Source: an uncultured Kiritimatiellota bacterium
GTDB taxonomy: Bacteria > Verrucomicrobiota > Kiritimatiellia > RFP12 > DVOR01
NCBI GenBank assembly: GCA_944389585.1
Contig: CALXMW010000012.1
Coordinates: 1 to 57,932, forward strand
DNA: 57,932 bases
Reading direction: 5' to 3'
Position numbers and translations under genes: made by a program. This document shows, in pieces, positions 15,951-23,249 of the stretch; within the stretch, counting starts at the first letter, position 1, and each line of letters begins with the position of its first letter. The notes under the pieces are model-generated. The model did not search any database and had not been told where the DNA came from. It worked only from the letters and a program-made list of their open reading frames with translations.

Positions 15951-18900
15951 ATGTCTGTGTCCGTCATCGAAAACCCCTACTCCTACAAACTCATCTACGT
16001 TTTTGCCATCCCGGACAGCGACCACGCCGGCCTGCTGAAGGTAGGCGAGACAACCGTGCAGTGCGACCTGCCACTCATGGCGGCGCGCGCGGCACTCTCC
16101 CCCAATTGCCAAGCACTGAACAATGCCGCGAAGAGGCGCATCGACCAGTACACCAAAACCGCCGGCATCGCTTACGCCCTGCTTCACACGGAGTTGGCGA
16201 CAGGCTCCGCCAAAGTCATCGGTGATATCAATGTCCATCACGTGTTGGTCAACTCCGGGCATCCGCGCGTGAAACCCAGAAAGGGGGCCGGGCGCGAGTG
16301 GTTCCGCACAAATCTGGAGACGGTCAAAAAGGCCATCCGTGCGGCGAAGGAGGGGCGGGTCTCTCTTTCCGTGAACGAGGTCTCCCACGCGCAGGAAATC
16401 ATCCTGCGCCCAAGCCAGCGTGAGGCGGTCGACCTGGCGAAACGCCGTTTCAAGGCCGGCGTCCCGGCGGTGCTGTGGAACGCGAAAATGCGTTTCGGAA
16501 AGACCATCGCCGCGTTGACGCTGGCCAAGGAGATGGGGTGCTCCCGCGTCTTCATCCTCACCCACCGCCCGGCGGTCGAACAGGATTGGCGCGACGACTT
16601 CAACAAGGTCTTTCCCGGGACCGATTTCTATTTCCAGACCCACCACACGACGGGCTTTCGACCCGAGCTCAAAAACATCGTCTATTTCACCTCGCTGCAG
16701 GATATGCGCGAAGCCGAGGCCGTGAACGGACGCTACAAGAAGAATGATGATGTCTACGGCGCGGAATGGGATTTGCTTATCGTCGACGAGGCGCACGAAG
16801 GCACGCAGACCGACTTGGGGAACGACGTCCTTGACCGAATCCAAGCCAAGCACCGGCTGGCCCTCTCCGGAACGCCCTACAATATCGAGAGCACCTTCCC
16901 GACCGAGAACGTTTACACTTGGGACTATATGGCCGAGCAAAACGCCAAAGCCCGCTGGGCCGAGGAGCATGGCGGCGACAGCAACCCTTACGCCGGGCTC
17001 CCGCAAATGCGCCTCAATGTCTACGACCTCAGCGACTACTTCCGGGGCTCGGAATACGCCGAGCGGACACTCGAGGGCCATTGCTTCAGTTTCCGGGAGT
17101 TCTTTCGCACGTGGACCGGCGACCAAGAGCGTGACCTCGGGAAGATGCCCGCCGGTGCGCGGATTGGGGAGTTCGTCCACGCGGCGGAGGTGCGGCGCTT
17201 TCTCGCCTTACTCCATGGCGCGGATGAAAACCGCGACTTTCCCTTTGCAACAAAGGACTATCGCGAGGCTCTGCGGCACACCGTCTGGAAGGTGCCCGGC
17301 GTGAAGGAGGCCAAAGCGTTGGCGGAGACGCTCCGCCAAGACCCCGTCTTCCGTCACTTCAAGGTCGTCAACGTGGCCGGTGATGGGGACGAGGAGCGTG
17401 ACAGCGATAATGCTCGCAAGGATGTGGAAGAGGCCATCAAACACCATCCTTACACCATCACCCTTACCTGCGGCCGGTTGACCACCGGCGTCACCATCCC
17501 GCAATGGACGGGCGCATTGATCCTTGCCGGCGGCGAAAAGGTCGAGGCCATCACCTATCTGCAAACCATCTTTCGCGTGCAATCACCCTACACGGATGAG
17601 GAGGGGCGCGTCAAAGAGTTATGCTACGTCTTCGACTTTGCGCCCGACCGCGTGTTAAACGTACTCCCTAAACTTTGCATGAACTATACGGGCCCCACCG
17701 GCGTGACTGGCGGAGGCCAAGGCGGTTTGCGTGGACAATTGAACGCCCTGCTCAAGAACTTCCTGCCTGTGCTGGCCTTCAAGGGCGGCAAGATGAGCCC
17801 GGTCGACCCCAACCACGTCTTCCGTCATATCCGGCGTGCCGAGGCCGAGAAGGCCATCCGCTCCGGCTTCTCCGACGAGAGTATCTACAACGCCGCTATG
17901 CTCAGCGCGAAGCACATCGACCCCGCGCTCTTCAACGGCCTCCGCGCCAAAATCGGCCGCACGCAGAAGGGCGCCCCCGTCGGAGATTTTACACTTTCTG
18001 AGTCTCCCCTTACCGGCCCCGAGAGGGAAGAGGCCAAGAACGCCGAGAAAAAGCCGAAACATCAACTCACCGATGAAGAAAAAGAGAAGCTCCGCCGCCT
18101 GCGCGAGGAACGCAAACAGCGCGAGAACGCCATCGCCATCCTGCGCGGCATCAGTATCCGCCTGCCGCTCCTCATCTACGGGGCCGATGTGGACTACAGC
18201 CAGGACATCTCCATCCATGATTTTGTGGACTTGGTGGACGATGTCTCGTGGGCGGAGTTCATGCCCGCCGGCGTCACCAAAGAGGAGTTTCTGCGTTGTA
18301 TTCCCTATTACGACGAGGAAACCATCCGCGTGGCCGGCCATGAAATCCGTGCCCTCGCCAAGGCCGCCGATGAGCACGCCCCGATGCAGCGTGTCCGCGC
18401 CATCGCGCGCATTTTCGGTTATTTCCGCAACCCCGACAAGGAAACCGTGCTCACGCCGTGGCGCGTGGTCAACCGACATCTCGCCGAAACGGTCGGCGGT
18501 TGGTGCTTCCTGGACGAGGCCTACGCGGAACCGCTGGAAGAGCCGCGCTGGGTCGAGCAAGGGGAAATTACGCAGAAGACCTTCGGGGAGGGCAAGGCCC
18601 GGGTGCTGGAGATCAACTCCAAATCCGGTCTCTATCCACTCTACGTCGCCTACACCCTCTTCCGCCGCCGGCTTGATGTCCTGCAAGTCAAGGGCGAGGA
18701 GTTGACGCTGGAACGGCAATGGCAGGTCTGGGATGCCGTCGTCCGTGAGAATCTCTTTGTTATCTGCAAGACGAAGATGGCCCTGACCATTACGCGCCGC
18801 ACGCTTTTGGGTTATCGCTCCGGAACGGCCAATCTGGAGTGTTACAACAACCTCATCCACGACCTCCGACACAACCAAGACAAGGTCGTCCGTAACCTGC

Positions 18901-20006
18901 GCAACCCGGCCTCCTGGGGCCTTAAAGGGAACGAACCCATGCACTTCAACGCCATCGTCGGGAATCCGCCCTACCACGTCGCAGACGGCGGCGCAAAGGC
19001 CAGCGCGCTCCCGCTCTACAACCTCTTCTTCAACCTCGCCAAAACCGTCGAGCCGGACTACGTCTCAATGATCATGGAGGCACGCTGGATGATTGGCGGG
19101 CGCGGACTCGATGAGTTTCGCGCGGAAATGCTCAAAGACCATCAGCTTGTCGTCCTCCATGACTTCATGGATTCGCGCGATTGCTTCCCCAACGTGGACA
19201 TCAAGGGCGGCGTCTGCTTCGTTCTCTGGGAACGCGGCGCCGACAGGCCTTGCCAGATTTACACCTACAAGGGTGGTAAGCTCATCGAAGTGAGTGAACG
19301 CTTCCTCTCCTATGAAGGCTCGGAGGTCTTCCTGCGTATGGAAGCCGTCATCCCCATCATTGAAAAGGTTCGAGCCAGGCAGGAAACGCCTTTCTCCTCC
19401 ATTGTCTCCCGACAAAAACCTTATGGCTTGCGCGGCGATTTCTTCGCCGACCCAGGAAAGTACGGTCTCCCTGCCGTCTCTTCCGAACCCATCAAGGGTG
19501 GCTACGCGATTTGGGGGCTTGATGGAAACCGAAGAACCCAATGTTACATCCCCAAAAGCTATCCGTTGCCCAAGGTTGGATTGCTCGAGGATTACAAACT
19601 CTTCTTCAATTACAACTATGGGAGCGGACTATTCGGAGAAATGCCTCCGTCGGCAATTGTCGCCAAGCCTGGCATGCTCTGCACAGAAACCTTCTTGGAA
19701 ATGGGTCCATTCACGGACATCGAGCAGGTCAAACATTGCGATGCCTACTTACGCACCAAGTTCGCCCGTCTGCTTGTCGGCGCGAAGAAGGCTACACAAC
19801 ACGGAGCCAAGGGCGTCTACGACTTTGTTCCCCTGCAGGACTTTTCGCGGGAATGGACGGACGCGGCGCTGTATGAGAAGTATGGGCTGACGGCGGCGGA
19901 GGCGGCGTTCATCGAGCGGACAATCCCGGACGCGGCGGCGAAGCCGCAAAAGGGCGCGTCAAGGGGCGGCGCGAAGACCCGCGGAAGGCCCGCAAAAAGG
20001 CGCTAG
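15951..20006 (+). CDS. Helicase-N6-adenine methyltransferase fusion, defence/restriction enzyme
   Basis: A 1351-residue multidomain protein. Residues about 10-130 resemble a GIY-YIG/T5orf172-like domain (K-L-I-Y-V-F-A-I-P-D and L-L-K-V-G-E-T), possibly a nuclease. A superfamily 2 helicase follows, with Walker A variant M-R-F-G-K-T at 180-185, D-E-A-H at 279-282, S-G-T-P-Y-N, and a C-terminal helicase half (T-C-G-R-L-T-T-G-V-T-I-P). A charged Lys/Glu helix near residue 700 links to an Eco57I-like methyltransferase: motif I-like V-L-E-I-N-S-K-S-G at 885-893 and catalytic N-P-P-Y at 1005-1008. The C-terminus is basic. It starts 4 bp after its partner gene, so the two are co-expressed. Likely a single-chain restriction or related anti-phage system; the cleavage activity is inferred. 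Confidence 0.8.
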   Translation: MSVSVIENPYSYKLIYVFAIPDSDHAGLLKVGETTVQCDLPLMAARAALSPNCQALNNAAKRRIDQYTKTAGIAYALLHTELATGSAKVIGDINVHHVLVNSGHPRVKPRKGAGREWFRTNLETVKKAIRAAKEGRVSLSVNEVSHAQEIILRPSQREAVDLAKRRFKAGVPAVLWNAKMRFGKTIAALTLAKEMGCSRVFILTHRPAVEQDWRDDFNKVFPGTDFYFQTHHTTGFRPELKNIVYFTSLQDMREAEAVNGRYKKNDDVYGAEWDLLIVDEAHEGTQTDLGNDVLDRIQAKHRLALSGTPYNIESTFPTENVYTWDYMAEQNAKARWAEEHGGDSNPYAGLPQMRLNVYDLSDYFRGSEYAERTLEGHCFSFREFFRTWTGDQERDLGKMPAGARIGEFVHAAEVRRFLALLHGADENRDFPFATKDYREALRHTVWKVPGVKEAKALAETLRQDPVFRHFKVVNVAGDGDEERDSDNARKDVEEAIKHHPYTITLTCGRLTTGVTIPQWTGALILAGGEKVEAITYLQTIFRVQSPYTDEEGRVKELCYVFDFAPDRVLNVLPKLCMNYTGPTGVTGGGQGGLRGQLNALLKNFLPVLAFKGGKMSPVDPNHVFRHIRRAEAEKAIRSGFSDESIYNAAMLSAKHIDPALFNGLRAKIGRTQKGAPVGDFTLSESPLTGPEREEAKNAEKKPKHQLTDEEKEKLRRLREERKQRENAIAILRGISIRLPLLIYGADVDYSQDISIHDFVDLVDDVSWAEFMPAGVTKEEFLRCIPYYDEETIRVAGHEIRALAKAADEHAPMQRVRAIARIFGYFRNPDKETVLTPWRVVNRHLAETVGGWCFLDEAYAEPLEEPRWVEQGEITQKTFGEGKARVLEINSKSGLYPLYVAYTLFRRRLDVLQVKGEELTLERQWQVWDAVVRENLFVICKTKMALTITRRTLLGYRSGTANLECYNNLIHDLRHNQDKVVRNLRNPASWGLKGNEPMHFNAIVGNPPYHVADGGAKASALPLYNLFFNLAKTVEPDYVSMIMEARWMIGGRGLDEFRAEMLKDHQLVVLHDFMDSRDCFPNVDIKGGVCFVLWERGADRPCQIYTYKGGKLIEVSERFLSYEGSEVFLRMEAVIPIIEKVRARQETPFSSIVSRQKPYGLRGDFFADPGKYGLPAVSSEPIKGGYAIWGLDGNRRTQCYIPKSYPLPKVGLLEDYKLFFNYNYGSGLFGEMPPSAIVAKPGMLCTETFLEMGPFTDIEQVKHCDAYLRTKFARLLVGAKKATQHGAKGVYDFVPLQDFSREWTDAALYEKYGLTAAEAAFIERTIPDAAAKPQKGASRGGAKTRGRPAKRR

Positions 20007-20027
20007 GCGCACACGCCGTCAGCGCTT

Positions 20028-21599
20028 TCAGGGTAGGGTTTCGACGGCGGCATCGGCGAGGGCGTTGGCGGCGGGGTCGAAGGCCAGGCCGATGAGGTGG
20101 ACGGTTTTGCCGGGGCCGCGGTAGGGCGCTGCGTAGCCTTTTTCCTTGATTTGCGCGAGGGCTTCCTGGGCGGTGCCGTCGACCTTGAGCTCGAAGACGT
20201 AGACGTGATCCATGGCCTCGGCCACGAGGTCGGCGCGGCCTTGGGCTTGGCGGTCTTCGGCCGTGACGCGCAGCCCGCCGGCGGAGAGGAGGCCGTAGAG
20301 GGCGCGTTGGTAGGAGGCTTCGTGGACGGGCTTTTCCTTGGCGCCGTAGGGGAGGTGGGCGTAGAAGGCCTTGAGGCGCTCGAAGAAGCCGGGGAAGTCG
20401 CCGGTGAGGAGGGCCGTGCGCAGGCCGTCGCGCGTGTCCTCGGCGTCGGAGCCGAGGGCTTTGTTGAGGAGGAGTCCGTTGAGGTCTTGGCGGACGTCCT
20501 CGTCTGGCACGCCGAGGGTGTAGCCGAGGAAGGGGTTGAAGTCTTTGATGGTGAGGTAGCCGGCCTGGTAGAGCACCGTTTCGGGGCGGAGTTTGCCGAG
20601 GTCGTAGCTGTCGAAGACGTCTTTGGAGGTGGCGGGCAGGCGGGTGTAGTCGCGGTCGGCCAGGTCTTCGCGCGTCAGGTAGCGCATGAGCGCGGAGGCG
20701 TGGCCCGTCTCCGACCACGTGGTCTCGAAGTAAGGTTTTTGCCGTGACAGGGCCCGCGCGACGGCGACGGGATTGTAGACCGTCGTCCTGTGGTCGGGCG
20801 AGAAGCGGTAGCCGTTGTACCAGCGGCGGAGCTCGGCGCGGTAGACCTCGTAGGACAGCCCCATAACCGCGGCGTGGGCGCGGAGGGAGGGCGCGAAGTT
20901 CGCCTCCAGCTCGTCGTCGGTGTAGCCCAGGAGTGTGGCGAAGTTCCCGTCCAGCGTCAGGTCGGTGAGGTTGTTGAGCGCCGAGAAGACGGAGAGCTGG
21001 GTGAACTTCGTCACCCCCGTCATCATCATGAAGCGGAGATCGGCGGCGTTGTTCTTGATCTCGCCGTAGAAGGCGGCGAGGCGGTCGCGGATGGCCGTGG
21101 CTTTGGCGACGTCGTCCATCGCGCGGCTCACGGGCGAGTCGTACTCGTCAATGAGGACGACCACAGGCTTGCCCCACGTCTTCGCGAGCGTTCGGATGGC
21201 GTTGGCGAAGTTGCCGCCCGGCGTGCCCGCGGCGTCGTACTCTACGCCCGCGTCGCGGAGCGTCTGCCCCACGCGCTCCACGAAGGCCGTCTGAAAGGCG
21301 TCGAGGGTCTCCGTGGCCATCGTGGCGAAGTTGAAGCTTAGGATGGGATAGTCTACCCAATCATAGCCCAGCGTGTCGATGGCCAGGCCCTTGAAGAGGT
21401 CACGCTCGCCGCGGAAGATGGATTTGAGCGTGGAGAGCATGAGCGACTTGCCGAAACGTCGCGGCCGGGAGATGAAGAAGAGGGAGTCGCTCCCCCGCGT
21501 GAGCAGAGGGGCCAGGTGTGCCGTTTTGTCCACGTAAACGTAGCCGTCCTCCCGCAACCTGCGGAAGTCGTACACGCTCTGCGCGATTTTCTGTTCCAT
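20028..21599 (-). CDS. AAA-ATPase-like / PD-(D/E)XK nuclease family protein
   Basis: A 523-residue protein of the AAA-ATPase_like plus PDDEXK_9 type common in gut anaerobes. The N-terminal ATPase has a divergent Walker A (S-R-P-R-R-F-G-K-S at about residues 44-52), Walker B V-V-V-L-I-D-E-Y-D and sensor M-M-T-G-V-T-K-F. The C-terminal domain ends with G-R-A-D-L-V-A-E and F-E-L-K-V, the D...ExK nuclease pattern. I chose the ATG at 21599 (M-E-Q-K-I-A-Q-S-V-Y-D-F) because AAGGAG precedes it; upstream in-frame residues look non-coding. It converges on the helicase-methyltransferase gene with only 21 bp between them. Biological role is unproven; a selfish or defence role is plausible. Confidence 0.8.
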   Translation of the reverse strand: MEQKIAQSVYDFRRLREDGYVYVDKTAHLAPLLTRGSDSLFFISRPRRFGKSLMLSTLKSIFRGERDLFKGLAIDTLGYDWVDYPILSFNFATMATETLDAFQTAFVERVGQTLRDAGVEYDAAGTPGGNFANAIRTLAKTWGKPVVVLIDEYDSPVSRAMDDVAKATAIRDRLAAFYGEIKNNAADLRFMMMTGVTKFTQLSVFSALNNLTDLTLDGNFATLLGYTDDELEANFAPSLRAHAAVMGLSYEVYRAELRRWYNGYRFSPDHRTTVYNPVAVARALSRQKPYFETTWSETGHASALMRYLTREDLADRDYTRLPATSKDVFDSYDLGKLRPETVLYQAGYLTIKDFNPFLGYTLGVPDEDVRQDLNGLLLNKALGSDAEDTRDGLRTALLTGDFPGFFERLKAFYAHLPYGAKEKPVHEASYQRALYGLLSAGGLRVTAEDRQAQGRADLVAEAMDHVYVFELKVDGTAQEALAQIKEKGYAAPYRGPGKTVHLIGLAFDPAANALADAAVETLP

Positions 21600-21618
21600 G
21601 CCGTACTCCTTGCCAAAC

Positions 21619-21627
21619 AGTATAGCA
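21619..21627 (-). promoter_or_regulatory. Extended -10 promoter of the AAA/PD-(D/E)XK gene
   Basis: Minus strand reads TGCTATACT (21619-21627), an extended -10 element with no strong -35 box. The ribosome binding site AAGGAG and the ATG at 21599 follow, giving a very short leader. Confidence 0.6.
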
Positions 21628-21763
21628 AAACCCAGGCGATGGTCTGGAAGCCCGCATTCCACTGGCAATCGCGCGGGGCAAGCGTGTCACGCTGACGGCT
21701 TTGGCGCTGCGTCAAGGCCTCCGCTTCGCAAGTGGTTTCTGGTTGGGGTTGGGCTGGGGGTAT

Positions 21764-21792
21764 GAAAAAGGCCCCGGGGTGCCGGGGCCTTT
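21764..21792 (-). terminator. Intrinsic terminator of ilvC
   Basis: AGGCCCCGG (21769-21777) pairs with CCGGGGCCT (21782-21790), and the minus-strand transcript continues into a run of five U residues (complement of 21765-21769). It lies about 25 bp after the ilvC stop. Confidence 0.85.
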
Positions 21793-21814
21793 GTTTGGGG
21801 TGGGGGCTTCCGCC

Positions 21815-22921
21815 TCAGTTGGCGGCGCGGCCGCCGACGCCGGCGGCGGTGGCGGCGTTGGCCTTGGCGCCTTCATGGGGGCGGAGGGAACGGACGGCCT
21901 GGCCGGCACGCCACATCTCGCTGTTGCGGATTTTGGCGAGCTTGGCCTCGAGGCGCTCCTTATAGTCCTTGCGGCCGCAGTCGCGGACGACGGCTTTGGC
22001 CTCGGTCATGTCGGCGACGGATTTGTAGAGCTTCTCGAAGACGGGCTTGGTGGCCTTCTCGAACTCGGGGGCCCATTTGAGGGCGCCGTGCTGGGCGGTG
22101 GCCGAGCAGTTGGAGTACATCCAGTCCATGCCCTTTTCGTCGACGAGGCGGATGAGGGACTGGGTGAGCTCCTCGACGGTCTCGTTGAAGGCCTCGGAGG
22201 GGCTGTGGCCGTGCTTGCGCAGGACGGTGTACTGGGCGTTGAGAATGCCCTGGAGGCAGCCCATCAGCGTGCCGCGCTCGCCGACGAGGTCGGAGGTGAC
22301 CTCGCGCTCGAAGGTGGTGGGGAAGAGGTAGCCCGAGCCGACGGCGATGCCGAGGGCGAGGGTGCGCTGGAGGGCCTTCTTGGTGGCGTCCACGGCGACG
22401 GCGTAGGAGCTGTTGATGCCGACGCCTTCGAGGAAGTTGCGGCGGACGCTGGTGCCCGAGCCCTTGGGGGCGACCATGATGACGTCCACGCCCTCGGGGG
22501 CCTCGACGCCGGTGAGGTCGCGGTACTGCCAGCCGAAGCCGTGCGAGAAGTAGAGCGCCTTGCCGGGGGTGAGGTGCTGCTTGATCTGCTTGAAGACGGG
22601 CTTGATGGAGGCATCAGAGGTGAGCATCATGACGATGGTGCCGCGCTTGGCGGCCTCCTCGATCTCGAAAAGGGTCTTGCCGGGCACCCAGCCATCCTTG
22701 ATGGCGCGCTGCCAAGAGCTGTTTTTCTTGGCGCTCTTGCGCTGGCCGACGATCACGTTGATGCCGTTGTCGCGCATGTTGAGGGATTGGGCGGGGCCTT
22801 GGACGCCGTAGCCGAGGACGGCGACGACCTCGTCTTTGAGGACCGTCTGGGCTTTGGTGAGCGGGAACTCCTTGCGGGTGGTGATGTTCTCGATCTCGTC
22901 GGCGAATTTGATCTTTGCCAT
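21815..22921 (-). CDS. ilvC: Ketol-acid reductoisomerase (fungal/Bacteroidota-type)
   Basis: A 368-residue ketol-acid reductoisomerase, the NADPH-dependent, Mg-dependent second step of valine and isoleucine synthesis. The Rossmann motif is V-L-G-Y-G-V-Q-G-P-A-Q, with G-Q-R-K-S for cofactor phosphate binding. The central stretch H-G-F-G-W-Q-Y-R-D-L-T, V-A-P-K-G-S-G, F-E-R-E-V-x-S-D-L and A-F-N-E-T-V-E-E resembles yeast Ilv5 and Bacteroidota enzymes more than E. coli or Bacillus types. A low-complexity Ala/Gly tail of about 20 residues ends the protein. The ATG at 22921 has AAAGGA ahead; a slightly longer reading to 22942 is unlikely. It is monocistronic, with its own promoter and terminator and no attenuator-like leader. 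Confidence 0.95.
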   Translation of the reverse strand: MAKIKFADEIENITTRKEFPLTKAQTVLKDEVVAVLGYGVQGPAQSLNMRDNGINVIVGQRKSAKKNSSWQRAIKDGWVPGKTLFEIEEAAKRGTIVMMLTSDASIKPVFKQIKQHLTPGKALYFSHGFGWQYRDLTGVEAPEGVDVIMVAPKGSGTSVRRNFLEGVGINSSYAVAVDATKKALQRTLALGIAVGSGYLFPTTFEREVTSDLVGERGTLMGCLQGILNAQYTVLRKHGHSPSEAFNETVEELTQSLIRLVDEKGMDWMYSNCSATAQHGALKWAPEFEKATKPVFEKLYKSVADMTEAKAVVRDCGRKDYKERLEAKLAKIRNSEMWRAGQAVRSLRPHEGAKANAATAAGVGGRAAN

Positions 22922-22965
22922 GATGTGGTTCCTTTGTGTCATTCTCCGGGAATGAATAACGCTAT

Positions 22966-22994
22966 AGTATAGGCGCGTCGCCGCGCCAGGTCAA
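22966..22994 (-). promoter_or_regulatory. Sigma70-type promoter of ilvC
   Basis: Minus strand: TTGACC (22989-22994), 17-bp spacer, TATACT (22966-22971). The predicted leader is about 35-40 nt, too short for peptide attenuation or a T-box. Confidence 0.85.
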
Positions 22995-23046
22995 GCCTTT
23001 TGTGCGCGCCCGCGCCTTCCCCGGGCTTCCTTCCGGCCGGCGGGTT

Positions 23047-23055
23047 TGCTATCAT
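23047..23055 (+). promoter_or_regulatory. Extended -10 promoter of structured leader 2
   Basis: Plus strand TGCTATCAT (23047-23055), an extended -10 element; the -35 region (around TTCCTT, 23027-23032) is weak. RNA would start near 23061. Confidence 0.5.
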
Positions 23056-23060
23056 GTGGG

Positions 23061-23249
23061 CACGCGATGGGACGAGCCATCGCACTTGCGCTTTGCGCAA
23101 ACACATTGCCCTCGGCGAAACTTACGAACTTTCATCTCTCGGGCAATCGGGTTTTGTGCGGGCGTGCCGTGTCTGGCACGCTCCCTTTGCTTGTGACCGA
23201 GAGAGGTTTCCTAAGACCGCGCCGAGGCAGAGCAAAGGGAGCGTGTTTT
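23061..23249 (+). ncRNA. Structured 5' leader RNA 2, same architecture as leader 1
   Basis: About 189 nt before the membrane-protein gene. Hairpin A is GCGATGG/CCATCGC (23064-23070 with 23077-23083, loop GACGAG). Hairpin B is TTGCGC/GCGCAA (23086-23091 with 23095-23100). A rod of 118 nt follows: P1 CCTCGGCG 23110-23117 with CGCCGAGG 23220-23227; P2 CTTA/TAAG (23121-23124 with 23212-23215) extended by GAA/TTC; P3 TCTCTCGG 23135-23142 with CCGAGAGA 23197-23204; P4 GCGTGCC 23162-23168 with GGCACGC 23175-23181. Short blocks match leader 1: ACATT after hairpin B, AAACT between P1 and P2, CTTTCA (CTTCCA in leader 1) between P2 and P3. The rod closes 22 nt before the ATG (28 nt in leader 1). Confidence 0.68.
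23177..23245 (+). promoter_or_regulatory. 14-bp anti-Shine-Dalgarno pairing in leader 2
   Basis: CACGCTCCCTTTGC (23177-23190) is a perfect 14-nt complement of GCAAAGGGAGCGTG (23232-23245), which contains the ribosome binding site AAAGGGAG for the ATG at 23250. The sequestering strand overlaps the 3' arm of P4 (23175-23181), so the rod with P4 and the closed ribosome binding site exclude each other. Confidence 0.65.
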
